Source of the DNA: Catenulispora sp. EB89
GTDB lineage: Bacteria > Actinomycetota > Actinomycetes > Streptomycetales > Catenulisporaceae
Length of the DNA stretch: 64,000 nt
Assembly (NCBI RefSeq): GCF_041261445.1
Contig: NZ_JBGCCU010000008.1
Coordinates: forward strand, 1-64,000
Direction of reading: 5' to 3'
Shown in pieces: positions 26,662 through 37,023 of the stretch; position 1 is the first letter of the stretch; each line of letters begins with the position of its first letter. The translations under genes and the position numbers were made by a program. The notes under the pieces were generated by a model. It saw nothing but the letters and a program-made list of their open reading frames with translations. It ran no database searches and was not told the origin of the DNA.

Positions 26662-29313
26662 TCAGCCGATCTTGCCGTGCAGAATCCCCGCGATCTCCCC
26701 GACGACGGCGTCCGAGACGGCGTAGGGCCCGCCGAACACGTCGACGTCCGCGCTGCCTCCGGCCGTCAGGACGTTGACGTCCTCCGGCGGCAGCGAGCCG
26801 GTGTCGGTGAGCAGCAGCGGCTGGCCGGTCGCGGCCATCAGTGCGCCGCCGGCCAGCGCGTCGGGGAAGTTCTCGCCGGTGGCCACGCCGGTCAGGGTGC
26901 GGGCGGGCCCGGTGAACAGCGACGCGGTCTGGGCCGCGGTGTCGTAGCGGTCCGCGCCGGCCGCGGCCTGGAAGTCCTTGCCGGCCAGGCCGACGTGGGA
27001 CATCACGGCGGTGCGCGCGGGGCCGCCGACGGCGATGATGCTCTGGTGCCGCTGCACGAAGGTGGCGGTCGCCGGGTCGAGGCTCGGGCCGTCGGACAGG
27101 ACCAGCACGGCCTTCCGGTTCGCGGCCAGCGGGCCGGCCGCCAGCGCGTCCGGGAACTCGTCGCCGCGGGCGACGATCACCGTGGCCTGGTCGCCGATGC
27201 CGTTCTGGGCGATCTGCAGAGCGGTCGCGAAGCGGTCGGCGCCGCCGTAGCGGACGACCCGGTACCCCATCGCGCGCACCGCCTGCTCCACGCCGGGGCT
27301 GATCGCGGCGGTCCCGCCGAGGAGGTACACCGGCTTGGAGTGGTCCCCGCCGAGCACCCGGTCGATCTCCTGCGCGGTGACCGGGGTGAGGCCGGCCGGG
27401 TCGGTCAGCAGCAGCGGCCCGCCGACGTGCGCGGCCAGCGGCCCGCCGGCCAGCGCGTCGGGGAAGTCGTCGCCGCGGGCCAGCACGACGGCGTTCGCCG
27501 AGGACGGCGCGAAGCGCTTCTGGGAGGCGGCGACCGCGGTCTGGTAGCGGTCCGCACCCCAGACCCGGTGCACCAGCGGTGCCGGGGCCGGCGGGGGCGG
27601 CGGCGGGGTGGTGATCGTGAGCGGGTAGGAGGACGTGCCGGTCCAGCCGTTGTACGTGGCGGTCACAGAGATCTGGTACGTGCCGGCGCCGCTGTACTGG
27701 TGGTGGATGACGCCGTCCGCGGTCAGGGCCTGCTTCTGGCCGTCGCCGAAGTCGATCGCGTAGGTGGCACCGGCGTGGTCGCTGTAGACGTGGAACTGGA
27801 CGTTCTCCGGGTTCGCGGCGTCCGGAAGGCTGGCGTCCGCGTACGCGGTGACCGTCGTCGGGCGCGGCGACACCGAGAACGGCACCACCTGCGTCTGCCC
27901 GCCGGGTCCGGTGAACGTCGCCGAGCCGGTGAAGTTGCCCGCCGCGGCATAGGTGTGGGTGTTGAGCGTCGTCGCCGGGGAACCGTCGCCGTAGTCGTAG
28001 CTGACCGAGGTCGCCGGAGACCAGGGCAGCGTGCCGCCCTGCGTGAGCGTCACGGTCAGGTAGTCCTGCGGGGTGACGCCGAAGGCCGGGGCCACGGCCA
28101 CGCTGGAGGGGGTGCCGGCGAACTCGCGCGCGCCGATGTCGGCGAAGGAGACCGGTCCGGTTCCGGTGTCGGGCACGGCGGGGTCGTCGACGCGGGCGTG
28201 GCCGAGCTCGTCGGTCTGCGGCTGGCCCGGGGCGCCGGAGTCGGCGGCGTCGATGGCGGGGGAGTTCCACTGCAGGCTGAAGTTGGTGTCCTTGCTTTCC
28301 CCGTCCACGACGCTCAGGTCGAACAGCGGGTCGGCCTCGATGTCGCCGCCGCCGAGGCCGGCCGCGTCGAAGTCCTTGGCGTGGTGGGCCGCCCCGCCCC
28401 ACACGACCGGCGCCTCGGGCCCGTCGCTGGAGAGCAGGTTGTGGCCGACACGGGCCCGCGCGGTCGCCGAGGCGTCGACGTTCAGCTGGGTCCCGGCGGC
28501 GGGCCGGGTGGCATCGCCCCACTGGACCTGGTCGTTGCCGTCGACGAGGTTGTTCTCGATCACCGCTCCGGCCGAGGCGCCGGTGAGGGACAGGCCGATG
28601 CTGTCGTTCCAGGCGATCGTGTTGGAGACGATGACGGCGTCGGCGGAGTCGGCGACCTGCACGCCCGCGCCGGTGGACTCGGCGATGATGTTGTCGCTGA
28701 CCGTGTCGCCGTCGGAACCGCCGTCCAGGACCAGCGCGACGTCGCCCTCGTTGCCGAAGGCGAACTCGTCGATCCGGCTGGCCGTGACCGTCGATCCCGT
28801 GGTCCCGGTCAGGTGGATGCCCACGACCCGCGGGAAGGTGTTGGGCGCCGGGTCGCCGACCACGCGACCGATCCACAGGTGGTTCAGCGTGACCGCCGAG
28901 GAGCCGGAGACCGCCAGCGAGGTCAGGCGCAGGTCCTTCACCACGACGTCGTGCTGCCCGGCCATACTCACCTGCGAGGCGGCGGTCGCGGTGTCGTCCC
29001 ACGTGCCGTAGACCGTGATCGGCTTCCCGGGCTGCCCCGAGCCGACGATCTTGTCGGTGGCGTTGAGCTGCGCCACGGCGATCGAGTCGCCGGGCTGCGC
29101 CGCCGCCGTGGCGCCGGCGAGCGTGCAGTAGATGGCCTCGTAGGTGCGAGCGGCGGAGTCCGAGCACAGCGAGTTGTGGGCCACCTGGAGCGTCACCGGA
29201 CCGGTCGGACCGGTCGGACCGGTCGGGCCGGTGGCGGCGTGCGCCGCCGGTGCGGCGAGCGTGGCGATCGCCAGCGCCGAAATGGACATTCCTGTGACAC
29301 GCCGCGCGCGCAT
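26662..29313 (-). CDS. secreted beta-helix / PKD protein with three CWB2 cell-wall-binding repeats
   Basis: 883 aa, start supported by GGGGAG 6 nt upstream. Signal peptide MRARRVTG… cleaved near AAHA (residue 26), followed by four GPT triplets. Residues ~45-400 form a right-handed parallel beta-helix ('VTASRIDEFAFGNEGDVALV', 'VIVSNTIAWNDSIGLSLTGA'), typical of carbohydrate-active or adhesive surface proteins. Residues ~405-570 are two PKD/Ig-like domains ('VSYDYGDGSPATTLNTHTY', 'TYAIDFGDGQKQAL'). From ~577 to the end are three CWB2 (PF04122-type) repeats, each with 'GADRY.TA', 'V.ARGD.FPDALA' and 'LL.TD' blocks, which attach proteins to cell-wall polymers. Function is probably surface adhesion or sugar binding; catalytic residues were not recognised. 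Confidence 0.88.
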   Translation of the reverse strand: MRARRVTGMSISALAIATLAAPAAHAATGPTGPTGPTGPVTLQVAHNSLCSDSAARTYEAIYCTLAGATAAAQPGDSIAVAQLNATDKIVGSGQPGKPITVYGTWDDTATAASQVSMAGQHDVVVKDLRLTSLAVSGSSAVTLNHLWIGRVVGDPAPNTFPRVVGIHLTGTTGSTVTASRIDEFAFGNEGDVALVLDGGSDGDTVSDNIIAESTGAGVQVADSADAVIVSNTIAWNDSIGLSLTGASAGAVIENNLVDGNDQVQWGDATRPAAGTQLNVDASATARARVGHNLLSSDGPEAPVVWGGAAHHAKDFDAAGLGGGDIEADPLFDLSVVDGESKDTNFSLQWNSPAIDAADSGAPGQPQTDELGHARVDDPAVPDTGTGPVSFADIGAREFAGTPSSVAVAPAFGVTPQDYLTVTLTQGGTLPWSPATSVSYDYGDGSPATTLNTHTYAAAGNFTGSATFTGPGGQTQVVPFSVSPRPTTVTAYADASLPDAANPENVQFHVYSDHAGATYAIDFGDGQKQALTADGVIHHQYSGAGTYQISVTATYNGWTGTSSYPLTITTPPPPPPAPAPLVHRVWGADRYQTAVAASQKRFAPSSANAVVLARGDDFPDALAGGPLAAHVGGPLLLTDPAGLTPVTAQEIDRVLGGDHSKPVYLLGGTAAISPGVEQAVRAMGYRVVRYGGADRFATALQIAQNGIGDQATVIVARGDEFPDALAAGPLAANRKAVLVLSDGPSLDPATATFVQRHQSIIAVGGPARTAVMSHVGLAGKDFQAAAGADRYDTAAQTASLFTGPARTLTGVATGENFPDALAGGALMAATGQPLLLTDTGSLPPEDVNVLTAGGSADVDVFGGPYAVSDAVVGEIAGILHGKIG

Positions 29314-29586
29314 GTGTGACTCCCCGCCCGAAAACTACTGCTTCGATGAACGCAGGAAGTGTGTATGACGATGTGCCAGTTGATCAAACTGTTACTGGTT
29401 CAGTGCCTGATGGGCCGCCTCTGCTGAAACCGGACCACGGCCCGGGTGAGCACCTTTGGAATTCGGCGAAGAGCTCATCGCTGTAAGTTGCAACACTGAC
29501 AGAGCCCGGCCCGCTCCCGAAGGAGCGAGCCGGGCTCTGTCATCTCACACTCAGCTCACAGCTCAGTTCACAACCGAGCTGACGAC
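29314..29586. other. spacer between two CWB2 genes with a terminator
   Basis: 273 bases, mildly AT-rich, holding the promoter of the beta-helix gene (minus strand) and the terminator of the next CWB2 gene (29498-29541). No ORF is supported. Confidence 0.6.
29498..29541 (-). terminator. rho-independent-like terminator of the CWB2 beta-propeller gene
   Basis: GACAGAGCCCGGC at 29498-29510 pairs perfectly over 13 bp with GCCGGGCTCTGTC at 29529-29541; an inner CGCTCC/GGAGCG stem with a CGAA tetraloop continues the helix. It lies about 45 nt past the stop of the CWB2 gene. A long T-tract is missing, as is common in actinomycetes. Confidence 0.85.
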
Positions 29587-31608
29587 TCAGCCCTTGGCGA
29601 CGTTCGGCGTCGACAGGTGCGGAGCCGCGGCGTGGGCCGCGCTCGTAGAGGAGCCCGAGGCGGTGGCGATGTCCGCCGCCAGCTGCTGGTCGACGTGCAG
29701 CGGCAGGGCGCTGGTCCCGCCGAACACGTAGGCCCAGTTCGCGGCGCCGCGGTTGGCGTCGAGCAGGGCGTTGTCGGCCGCGCTCAGGCCCGCCTTCGGG
29801 TCCACGAGCAGCAGCGGGCCGCCGCGCTCGCCCATCAGGGCGCCGCCGGACAGCGAGTCCGGCCAGTTGACGCCGGTCGCCACGCCGACGGAGCCGAAGG
29901 CGCCGAAGATGTCGTGGGCGACCAGGTACGAGGTCTGGTAGCGGTCGGCGCCGACCAGGGGCTCGTAGCCGGAGTACTTGGCATCCTTGAGCGCCTTGTC
30001 CGCGGCCCCGCCGACGGCGGCCACGAAGAGCTGGCCCTTGTCCAGCTTGCCCTGCAGGAAGGCGTCCGTCGAGGCGGGCAGGGTGGTGCCGTTGGTCAGG
30101 ACCACGACCATGCCGTTGTACGTCCCGGCCGCCGCGCCCGCGGACAGCGCGTCCGGGTAGTTGGTGCCGGTGGCCACCAGCACGTTCGTGGCGTTGGGGT
30201 CGACCGTGTTCGCGATCTTGACCGCGGTCTCGAACCGGTCCGCGCCGGCGACCCGGTCGACGGTGTAGCCGAGCTTGGTCAGCGCGGTCTGGACGGCCGG
30301 CGAGATCGCCGAGGTGCCGCCGAGGATGTAGACCGTGCCGGGGGTCGGCAGGATCCGCCGGATCTCGGTCAGCGTCTCGGGGTTCAGCTTGGCGCTCTCG
30401 GTGAGCAGCAGCGGGCCGTTCTTGTGCGCGGCCAGCGCGGCGCCGCCGAGGGCGTCGGCGAAGACGTCGGAGCGGCTCAGCACGACCGACTTGGCCTGCG
30501 GGCGCGGGTCGTTCTGGCCCGCGCCGGCGCTGCGCCAGGTCTGCCGCGAGGCCAGGACCGCGGTGTCGACGCGGTCGGAGCCGGCGATGCGGTAGACGTG
30601 GCCCGGGTTGTCGGTGCGCACGGCCAGGGCGCCGGTGAGCGTCGAGACGCTCGTCTCCAGCTGCGGCGCGGGCGCCGCGGCGGCCAGCGCCTGCGTCACG
30701 TTCACCTGGTAGGTGCCGTCGGCGTGGCCGCCGGCCGGGACCTTGCGGTTGGTGTACTCGAACGCGACGGTCAGGTCGGTGACGGCCTGGGCGTCGGTCT
30801 GGGTGGAGGCCTCGAAGATCGGCGTGGCGTGGCCGCCGGTCATCCAGGTGATCTGCTTCGGTGCGGACCAGGCGTTGTTCTGCCAGGACGTGGCGAACAG
30901 CTGCGCGTCGCCGTTGGCGTCGTTCCGGGCGAAGACCACGGTCTTGCCGTCGGCGGAGATGGTCGGCGACCAGCCGCCCTTCGTGGCGACGTCCGGGGCC
31001 ACGATCGTGGTGAACGACTGCTGGCCGTTCGAGCCGTAGGAGGCCACGCCGATACCGGTGTTGCCGCTGCCGTCGGTGGTCTGCAGCACGACCGAGCCGG
31101 CCAGGTCGCTGGCCACGTCCGGGTTGCTCAGGCCCAGGCCCGCCGGCGCGACGGAGGCCTGGACCACGTCGTAGGTCGGGTTCGGGGTGCCCAGGGAGCC
31201 GCCGTTGGCCAGCGCGCCGACGACCTTGGCGCCGGTCCCGGTGCCCTCGGTCCAGTACACGGACTCGTTGGAGGAGTCCCAGACGGTGTGCGACGGCGCG
31301 ACACCCTGCGCGACCTTGACGCCGTTGGTGCCGTTGTAGTCGGCGGTGTAGATCCCGTTGTCGGCGCCGATGAAGGCGAACCGGCCGCCCTGCCCGGCCC
31401 ACGAGACGTCGTGCGCCCCGCCCGGCAGCGCGACCGTCCCCCCGCCGACGATGTGGATCGCGCCGCCGGCGGTGATCGTCACCGGGTTCGCCCCGGCGCC
31501 ACCGTAGGTGGTCGCGTGCGCCGCGCCCCCGGCGGCCAGGACGGTACCGATGGAGGAAGCGAAGAGCGCGGCGACCGCGACCGGCTTCCGGTTGAACTTG
31601 CTGGACAA
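29587..31608 (-). CDS. secreted beta-propeller protein with three CWB2 cell-wall-binding repeats
   Basis: 673 aa. The start is taken as the TTG at 31608 because GGGGAGGG lies 4-5 nt before it and the resulting N-terminus (SSKFNRKPVAVAALFASSIG…AAHA-TT) is a clean signal peptide; the longer frame upstream does not begin like an exported protein. Residues ~30-330 contain repeating 'WSPTISADGKTVVFARND'-like blocks of a TolB/PD40 beta-propeller. Residues ~336-645 are three CWB2 repeats ('GSDRVDTAVLASR', 'VVLSRSDVFADALGG', 'GADRFETAVKIA', 'GADRYQTSYLVA'). It ends in a short Ser/Ala tail. It lies in the same direction as the beta-helix CWB2 gene, but the terminator between them indicates separate transcription. 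Confidence 0.85.
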   Translation of the reverse strand: MSSKFNRKPVAVAALFASSIGTVLAAGGAAHATTYGGAGANPVTITAGGAIHIVGGGTVALPGGAHDVSWAGQGGRFAFIGADNGIYTADYNGTNGVKVAQGVAPSHTVWDSSNESVYWTEGTGTGAKVVGALANGGSLGTPNPTYDVVQASVAPAGLGLSNPDVASDLAGSVVLQTTDGSGNTGIGVASYGSNGQQSFTTIVAPDVATKGGWSPTISADGKTVVFARNDANGDAQLFATSWQNNAWSAPKQITWMTGGHATPIFEASTQTDAQAVTDLTVAFEYTNRKVPAGGHADGTYQVNVTQALAAAAPAPQLETSVSTLTGALAVRTDNPGHVYRIAGSDRVDTAVLASRQTWRSAGAGQNDPRPQAKSVVLSRSDVFADALGGAALAAHKNGPLLLTESAKLNPETLTEIRRILPTPGTVYILGGTSAISPAVQTALTKLGYTVDRVAGADRFETAVKIANTVDPNATNVLVATGTNYPDALSAGAAAGTYNGMVVVLTNGTTLPASTDAFLQGKLDKGQLFVAAVGGAADKALKDAKYSGYEPLVGADRYQTSYLVAHDIFGAFGSVGVATGVNWPDSLSGGALMGERGGPLLLVDPKAGLSAADNALLDANRGAANWAYVFGGTSALPLHVDQQLAADIATASGSSTSAAHAAAPHLSTPNVAKG

Positions 31609-31798
31609 AAGACCCTCCCCGGAAATAGGTGTCGACACTGCGTTCGACACCAGAGAGCGGCAGAATACAACCTCGGCAGGAGTGTCTTTGACCACGGTTC
31701 ACCGCATGGTGCGAAGGTCCGGATCGCGGCGGATTCAGCAGTGGTGGAGTGGTGTTAAATGCCTACGATGTCGGCTTTCAAACGGGGATGGTCAGTAG

Positions 31799-32566
31799 AT
31801 GCAGGAACAGCGCTGGGAGGGCCCTGAGGACGGGCCCGGAGAAGGTCGTCGTGGCGGCCGGTTCTTGCTGTGGGCGATGCGGCATCCGGTTCTCTCGGCC
31901 CTGTTGCTGTCATCCGTCACGACGCTGCTGGTCTTCGGCAAGAGCGCCTTCCTCGCCGTGGGGGAAGGCCGGCAGCTGCACTCGTCGGGCCGGCGGCTGT
32001 GGATCGCCGCCGGTGTCATCGAGGCGATCTTCTTCGTCATGTTCGCCGCTCTGCACCTCGCGGTGGCCAGATCGCGGAGGCGGTCCGGGACGCCGCTGAC
32101 GGCCGAGGCCTTGAACCTCCCGTTCGTGGAAGACCGCGACGCCGCCGCCCGGCGACCGCCGGCGTTGCTGGTGCTCCGGCCGAGCCTGCGCCAGCCGCTC
32201 GGCCTGGTGGTGACGTTTCCGCTGCTGGTGGGCGTGCTGACGTTGGTCGCCGCGGCGGTGGACGTCGCTTCCGGGCACCGTGCCGTCCTGTGGATCGGCA
32301 TGGCTGCTCTGGCGTTTGTGTTCGGTGCCTGGACGACGATCGGTCATCGACGGCAGCGGATCGTCGTGTACAGCGAAGACGTCTACGTCTACACGTTCAC
32401 CGGCCGCTACCGCCGGGTCGACCGGTCGGGCATAGAAGAAGTGCGCCGCACCAGGGCCGAACCGATTCTGGTCGGCGGCGATGGCGAACGACTTCTTACG
32501 CTGCCTCCGCTGACGCGCGAGCAGACCGGTGAGCTGGCACGTGCGCTACAGGTCGCCCATACCTGA
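31799..32566 (+). CDS. integral membrane protein with C-terminal PH-like domain, unknown function
   Basis: 255 aa. Four hydrophobic segments in two pairs: 'HPVLSALLLSSVTTLLVFG' and 'LWIAAGVIEAIFFVMFAALHL' near residues 28-85, then 'LGLVVTFPLLVGVLTLVAAAV' and 'AVLWIGMAALAFVFGAW' near 140-185. The last 65 residues ('IVVYSEDVYVYTFTGRYRRV', 'SGIEEVRR') read like the small PH-like fold of YcxB/bacterial PH membrane proteins. The N-terminus is acidic and Gly-rich. It is divergent from the CWB2 propeller gene. No function can be assigned. Confidence 0.7.
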   Translation: MQEQRWEGPEDGPGEGRRGGRFLLWAMRHPVLSALLLSSVTTLLVFGKSAFLAVGEGRQLHSSGRRLWIAAGVIEAIFFVMFAALHLAVARSRRRSGTPLTAEALNLPFVEDRDAAARRPPALLVLRPSLRQPLGLVVTFPLLVGVLTLVAAAVDVASGHRAVLWIGMAALAFVFGAWTTIGHRRQRIVVYSEDVYVYTFTGRYRRVDRSGIEEVRRTRAEPILVGGDGERLLTLPPLTREQTGELARALQVAHT

Positions 32567-32657
32567 GCGCCTTGTGCGCCACGCGTCATACGCCCTTGAC
32601 CGCCGATGGGGCCGTCCGCGCGTGGTCACACGGCGGTTCCGAACGTGTGCGTGGGCC

Positions 32658-32696
32658 GTAACCGCGGTTGTTGCCGCCGCGTGACAGCCTGGAAAC
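32658..32696 (+). promoter_or_regulatory. candidate GlnR binding site upstream of the nitrate reductase
   Basis: GTGAC at 32681-32685 and GAAAC at 32692-32696 are separated by 6 nt, which is the GTnAC-n6-GAAAC consensus of actinobacterial GlnR. A further GTAAC at 32658-32662 stands 23 bp upstream with a degenerate partner, giving the usual double-box layout. About 105 bp ahead of the start of a nitrate-assimilation enzyme, which is a known class of GlnR target. Confidence 0.6.
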
Positions 32697-32715
32697 CCGT
32701 TCTTCCTACGGTGCT

Positions 32716-32763
32716 GCTCGGGAAGCTCGGGAAGCGCAGGAAGCGCGGGAAGCGCGGGAAGCT
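32716..32763 (+). repeat. 9-bp tandem repeat (GCNCGGGAA type)
   Basis: Five imperfect units of 9 bp just upstream of the nitrate reductase start. In the downstream gene's frame they would read Ala-Arg-Glu, but they lie before the chosen GTG. One of several 9-bp repeat arrays in this window. Confidence 0.7.
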
Positions 32764-32799
32764 AAGGGACGGCGCGGGAAATCGCGGGATGGAGCATCG

Positions 32800-35700
32800 G
32801 TGGCGTCTGGCGTGAAGGTCGGCGGCGTTCGGACCGTGTGCTCGTACTGCGGTGTCGGGTGCGGGATCGTCCTCGACGTCCGGCGGGACGGGCCGGACGG
32901 GCGCCGCCGCGCGGTGAAGGCGTCGGGAGACAAGGCGCACCCGGCCAACTTCGGCCGCCTGTGCACCAAGGGGGCGACCAGCGCGGACATGCTCGCCGCA
33001 CCCGGGCGTCTGGGGACGGCGCTGGTGCGCCCCGAGCGCGGTGCCGAGCCGGTGGAGACCGGTGTGGACGAAGCGATCTCGGCCGTGGCCGCGCGGCTGC
33101 GGGCGATCCTGGACCAGCACGGGCCGGACGCGCTGTCCTTCTACGTGTCCGGGCAGATGTCGCTGGAAGCGCAGTACCTGGCCAACAAGCTGGCCAAGGG
33201 CTTCGTGCGGACCAACCAGATCGAGTCGAACTCCCGGCTGTGCATGGCGTCGGCGGGGTCGGGCTACAAGCTGTCGCTCGGCGCGGACGGCCCGCCCGGC
33301 TCCTATCAGGACTTTGATTCCGCGGACCTGTTCTTCGTCATCGGCTCCAACATGGCCGACTGCCACCCGATCCTGTTCCTGCGCATGATGGACCGGATCA
33401 GGGCCGGCGCGAAGCTGATCGTCGTCGATCCGCGGCGCAACGCGACCGCCGACAAGGCCGGCCTCTTCCTGCCGATCAAGCCCGGCACCGACCTGGCGCT
33501 GCTCAACGGCCTACTGCACCTGCTGGTCGCGGACGGCCACATCGACGAGGCCTTCATCGCCGAGCACACCGAGGGCTGGGAGGCGATGCCCGCGTTCCTC
33601 GCCGACTACCCGCCGGAGACGGTCGCACGGATCACCGGGCTGCCGGAGGCCGACATCCGACAGGCCGCGGCCTGGATCGGGGCGGCGGGGGAGTGGATGA
33701 GCTGCTGGACGATGGGCCTGAATCAGTCCACGCACGGCACCTGGAACACCAACGCCCTGGTCAACCTGCACCTGGCGACCGGCGCGATCTGCCGTCCCGG
33801 ATCGGGCCCGTTCTCGCTGACCGGCCAGCCCAACGCCATGGGCGGCCGGGAGATGGGCTACATGGGCCCGGGGCTGCCGGGGCAGCGCTCGGTGCTGGCC
33901 GAGGACGAGCGGGCCTTCGTCGAGGACCTGTGGGGCGTCCCCGCCGGATCGCTGCGCACCGAGGTCGGACGCGGCACGGTGGAGATATTCGAGCAGATGG
34001 GGACCGGCGCGATCAAGGCGTGCTGGATCATCTGCACCAACCCGGTGGCCTCCGTCGCGAACCGCAAGAACGTCATCGCCGGCCTGGAGGCGGCCGAGCT
34101 GGTCATCACCCAGGACGTCTTCGCCGAGACCGAGACCACCGCCTACGCCGATGTGGTGCTGCCGGCGACGTTGTGGGCCGAGTCCGACGGCGTCATGGTG
34201 AACTCCGAACGGAACCTCACGCTGGTGCAGGGGGTCGTGGACCCGCCGGGCGAGGCGCTGCCGGACTGGCGGCTGATCGCCCGGGTGGCGTGCGAGATGG
34301 GATTCGCCGACGCCTTCACATACGACAGCTCGGAGGAAGTGTTCGAAGAGCTCAAGCAGGCGTGGAATCCCAAGACCGGCTGGGATCTTCGCGGTGTGAG
34401 CTACGACCGGCTGCGCAGCACGCCGGTGCAATGGCCCGCCCCGGACGCCGACGGCCCGGACCGCAACCCGATCCGCTACCTCAACGACGGCGTCAGCCAG
34501 ACCCTGCGGGAACGCGTGGACGGTACGCGTCCCCGGCTGGCGTTCCCGACGGCGAGCGGGCGCGCGCAGTTTTTCGCTCGGCCGCACCTGCCGTCGGCCG
34601 AACTCCCGGACGACGACTACCCCTTCGTCCTGAACACCGGACGACTCCAGCACCAGTGGCACACGATGACCAAGACCGGGAAGGTCGCGAAACTCGTCAA
34701 ACTCAACCCCGGCCCCTTCGTCGAGGTCCATCCCGACGACGCCGCCGCCCTCGGGGTCGTCGAGGGCGATCATCTGGAGGTCGCCTCCCGCCGGGGGCGT
34801 GCGGTGCTGCCGGCGGTCGTCACGGATCGGGTGCGGTCGGGGACGTGCTTCGCCCCGTTCCACTGGAACGACCTGTTCGGCGAGTACCTGAGCATCAACG
34901 CCGTGACGAACGACGCCGTCGACCCGATCTCGTTCCAGCCGGAGTTCAAGATGTGCGCCGTCAGGATCGCCAAGACGGTCGCTCCGGTCTCTGCGCCCGG
35001 CCCGAGCACCGAGCCTGAGGTTGTTTCGGAGGCGGGGGAACTCGCTGCGGTGTTCGGCATCGGCGATCTCGCTCCGGTGGCCCTGGCCGAGCCGGAGCGC
35101 CGATATCTGGCCGGCTTCCTGTCCGGTCTGGCACTTGCGCCGCCGGACGGCCGTGTTCCGGTTCTGCCGCCGGGCGCTCCCTTCACGCCGGAGCACGCGC
35201 AGTGGATCGACGGCGTGCTGGCCGGAAGGTTCTCGCGCACCGAGGTATTAGGCCGACCCGATGCCGTCCCTGCCGTGGCGTCGCGGCGGCTCATAGTCCT
35301 GTGGGCCTCGCAGACCGGCAACGCCGAGCAGTTCGCGGCCACCGCCGCCCAACGGCTGGCGACCTCCGGCCGCGTCGCCGAACTGCTGCCCATGGCCGAT
35401 GCCACCCCCGCGCACCTGATGTCCGGCACGGACGCGCTGATCGTCACCAGCACCTTCGGCGACGGCGACGCCCCCGACAACGGCACCGCGTTCTGGCAGG
35501 CGCTGACCACCCAGGTCGCCGGCCGGCTCGACGGGCTCCGCTACGGCGTCCTGGCCCTCGGCGACTCCAGCTACGACGACTTCTGCGGGCACGGCCGACG
35601 GCTCGACGAACGCCTCGCCGGCCTCGGCGCCACCCGCCTGCTGGCGCGCGCCGACTGCGAACCGGACTTCGAAGAGTCCGCCGATCAGTGGCTCGACCGC

Positions 35701-36927
35701 TTCATCAGTGCCCTGGCACAGCCCGTCGCTCCTGAGGAGCCGGTCACCGTCCCCGCAGCAGCGGTCGCCTCGACGGACTTGTCCTCTTCCTCGTCCTCGT
35801 CATCGGTCTACTCCAAGGCGTCGCCGTTCGCGACCCTGCTGGTCGGGAACCGGTTGTTGAGCCTGCCGGGATCCGGCAAGGAGGTCCGGCGGTTCGCCTT
35901 CGACACGCGTGATGGCGAACTCGCATACCAGGCCGGAGACGCCCTGGGGGTGTGGCCCGCGAACAGCGCCGCCCTGGTGCGCGAGTGGCTGGCTCTGACC
36001 GGCGCCGACCCCGCCGAGCCGGTCGATGTCGGCGACGCGCCGCCGCTGTCGTTGGCCGAGGCGCTGCGCACCCGCCTGGACATCACCCGCATCAGCACCG
36101 ACCTGCTGAAGTTCGTGGCGGACCGGACCGGCGGCCACGATCTGAAGCGGCTGCTGCGCCCGGACAACAAGGACGAACTCGCCAAGTGGAGCTGGGGACG
36201 TCAGGCTGCTGATCTGGTCGCCGCTTTCCCCGTGCGCGCCTCGGCGGCCGAGTGGGCCGGCGTCCTCAAGCGGCTGCAACCCCGCCAGTACTCGATCTCC
36301 TCCAGCCCGCTGGCTCATCCGGACCAGATCAGGCTGACCGTCTCGGTGGTCCGCTACCGCACCGAGGCCGGCCGGGACCGCCACGGCGTGTGCTCGGCCT
36401 ATCTGGCCGACCACGCCGACGACGGTCCGGTGCAGGTCTTCGTCCAGCCGGCGCCGCACTTCCGGCCGCCCGCCGACCCCGCGACCCCCATGATCATGGT
36501 CGGGCCCGGCACCGGGATCGCGCCGTTCGTCGGCTTCCTGGAGGACCGCCGGGAGCGCGGCCACACCGGTGCCAACTGGCTGTTCTTCGGCGAGCAGCAT
36601 CAGGCCACTGACTTCTACTACCGCGAGGAGCTGGAGGCGTATCAGGCCTCTGGCCACCTCGACCGGCTGGACGTCGCCTTCTCCCGGGACCAGCGGGCCA
36701 AGGTCTACGTCCAGGACCGGATGCGCGAGAACGGCGTCCGGTTGTGGAAGTGGCTGCAGGACGGCGCGCACTTCTACGTCTGCGGCGACGCGGCGCGCAT
36801 GGCCAAGGACGTCGACCAAGCGCTGCATGACATCGCGGTCGCTCACGGCGGGATGGACGAGGACGAGGCCGCGGCCTATGTGCGGCGCCTGTCGACGGAA
36901 AAGCGTTACGTGCGCGACGTTTACTGA
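32800..36927 (+). CDS. assimilatory nitrate reductase fused to flavodoxin / FAD / NADPH reductase module
   Basis: 1375 aa from the GTG at 32800 (GGATGGAG 5 nt upstream). Residues 1 to ~730 are a molybdopterin oxidoreductase of the NasA/NarB type: [4Fe-4S] Cys14, Cys17, Cys21, Cys55 in '[10 protein letters not shown]' and 'LCTKG', Moco blocks '[14 protein letters not shown]', '[12 protein letters not shown]', '[14 protein letters not shown]', and molydopterin dinucleotide-binding '[14 protein letters not shown]'. After a linker, ~830-975 is a flavodoxin ('[11 protein letters not shown]', '[13 protein letters not shown]'), and ~1005-1375 a cytochrome-P450-reductase-type module with FAD motif 'RQYSISSSP' and NADPH motifs '[12 protein letters not shown]' and '[13 protein letters not shown]'. 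The fusion makes a single-chain NADPH-dependent nitrate reductase. moeA, needed for its cofactor, is 2.2 kb away. Nitrite reductase genes are not in the window. Confidence 0.92.
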   Translation: MASGVKVGGVRTVCSYCGVGCGIVLDVRRDGPDGRRRAVKASGDKAHPANFGRLCTKGATSADMLAAPGRLGTALVRPERGAEPVETGVDEAISAVAARLRAILDQHGPDALSFYVSGQMSLEAQYLANKLAKGFVRTNQIESNSRLCMASAGSGYKLSLGADGPPGSYQDFDSADLFFVIGSNMADCHPILFLRMMDRIRAGAKLIVVDPRRNATADKAGLFLPIKPGTDLALLNGLLHLLVADGHIDEAFIAEHTEGWEAMPAFLADYPPETVARITGLPEADIRQAAAWIGAAGEWMSCWTMGLNQSTHGTWNTNALVNLHLATGAICRPGSGPFSLTGQPNAMGGREMGYMGPGLPGQRSVLAEDERAFVEDLWGVPAGSLRTEVGRGTVEIFEQMGTGAIKACWIICTNPVASVANRKNVIAGLEAAELVITQDVFAETETTAYADVVLPATLWAESDGVMVNSERNLTLVQGVVDPPGEALPDWRLIARVACEMGFADAFTYDSSEEVFEELKQAWNPKTGWDLRGVSYDRLRSTPVQWPAPDADGPDRNPIRYLNDGVSQTLRERVDGTRPRLAFPTASGRAQFFARPHLPSAELPDDDYPFVLNTGRLQHQWHTMTKTGKVAKLVKLNPGPFVEVHPDDAAALGVVEGDHLEVASRRGRAVLPAVVTDRVRSGTCFAPFHWNDLFGEYLSINAVTNDAVDPISFQPEFKMCAVRIAKTVAPVSAPGPSTEPEVVSEAGELAAVFGIGDLAPVALAEPERRYLAGFLSGLALAPPDGRVPVLPPGAPFTPEHAQWIDGVLAGRFSRTEVLGRPDAVPAVASRRLIVLWASQTGNAEQFAATAAQRLATSGRVAELLPMADATPAHLMSGTDALIVTSTFGDGDAPDNGTAFWQALTTQVAGRLDGLRYGVLALGDSSYDDFCGHGRRLDERLAGLGATRLLARADCEPDFEESADQWLDRFISALAQPVAPEEPVTVPAAAVASTDLSSSSSSSSVYSKASPFATLLVGNRLLSLPGSGKEVRRFAFDTRDGELAYQAGDALGVWPANSAALVREWLALTGADPAEPVDVGDAPPLSLAEALRTRLDITRISTDLLKFVADRTGGHDLKRLLRPDNKDELAKWSWGRQAADLVAAFPVRASAAEWAGVLKRLQPRQYSISSSPLAHPDQIRLTVSVVRYRTEAGRDRHGVCSAYLADHADDGPVQVFVQPAPHFRPPADPATPMIMVGPGTGIAPFVGFLEDRRERGHTGANWLFFGEQHQATDFYYREELEAYQASGHLDRLDVAFSRDQRAKVYVQDRMRENGVRLWKWLQDGAHFYVCGDAARMAKDVDQALHDIAVAHGGMDEDEAAAYVRRLSTEKRYVRDVY

Positions 36928-36968
36928 ACGGTGGCGAACGGCGGCGCTGCGGCCGCTCTTCGCTGGCG

Positions 36969-37022
36969 CAGGTCGTGCAGGTCGTGCAGGTCGTGCAGGC
37001 CATGCAGGCCGCGCAGGCCATG
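36969..37022 (+). repeat. six-unit 9-bp tandem repeat between convergent genes
   Basis: Six consecutive 9-bp units (CAGGTCGTG three times, then CAGGCCATG, CAGGCCGCG, CAGGCCATG) fill the gap between the nitrate reductase stop and the GGCT-M24 stop at 37024. Noncoding by position. Confidence 0.85.
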
Positions 37023-37023
37023 C

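Noticed and set aside
26677-29319. 880-codon plus-strand frame opposite the beta-helix CWB2 gene
   Set aside because: It is an antisense mirror caused by GC-rich third positions; the minus-strand protein has a signal peptide and clear domains.
32716-37022. CRISPR array suggested by regularly spaced repeats
   Set aside because: The repeats are contiguous 9-bp units with no spacers and no cas genes are present.
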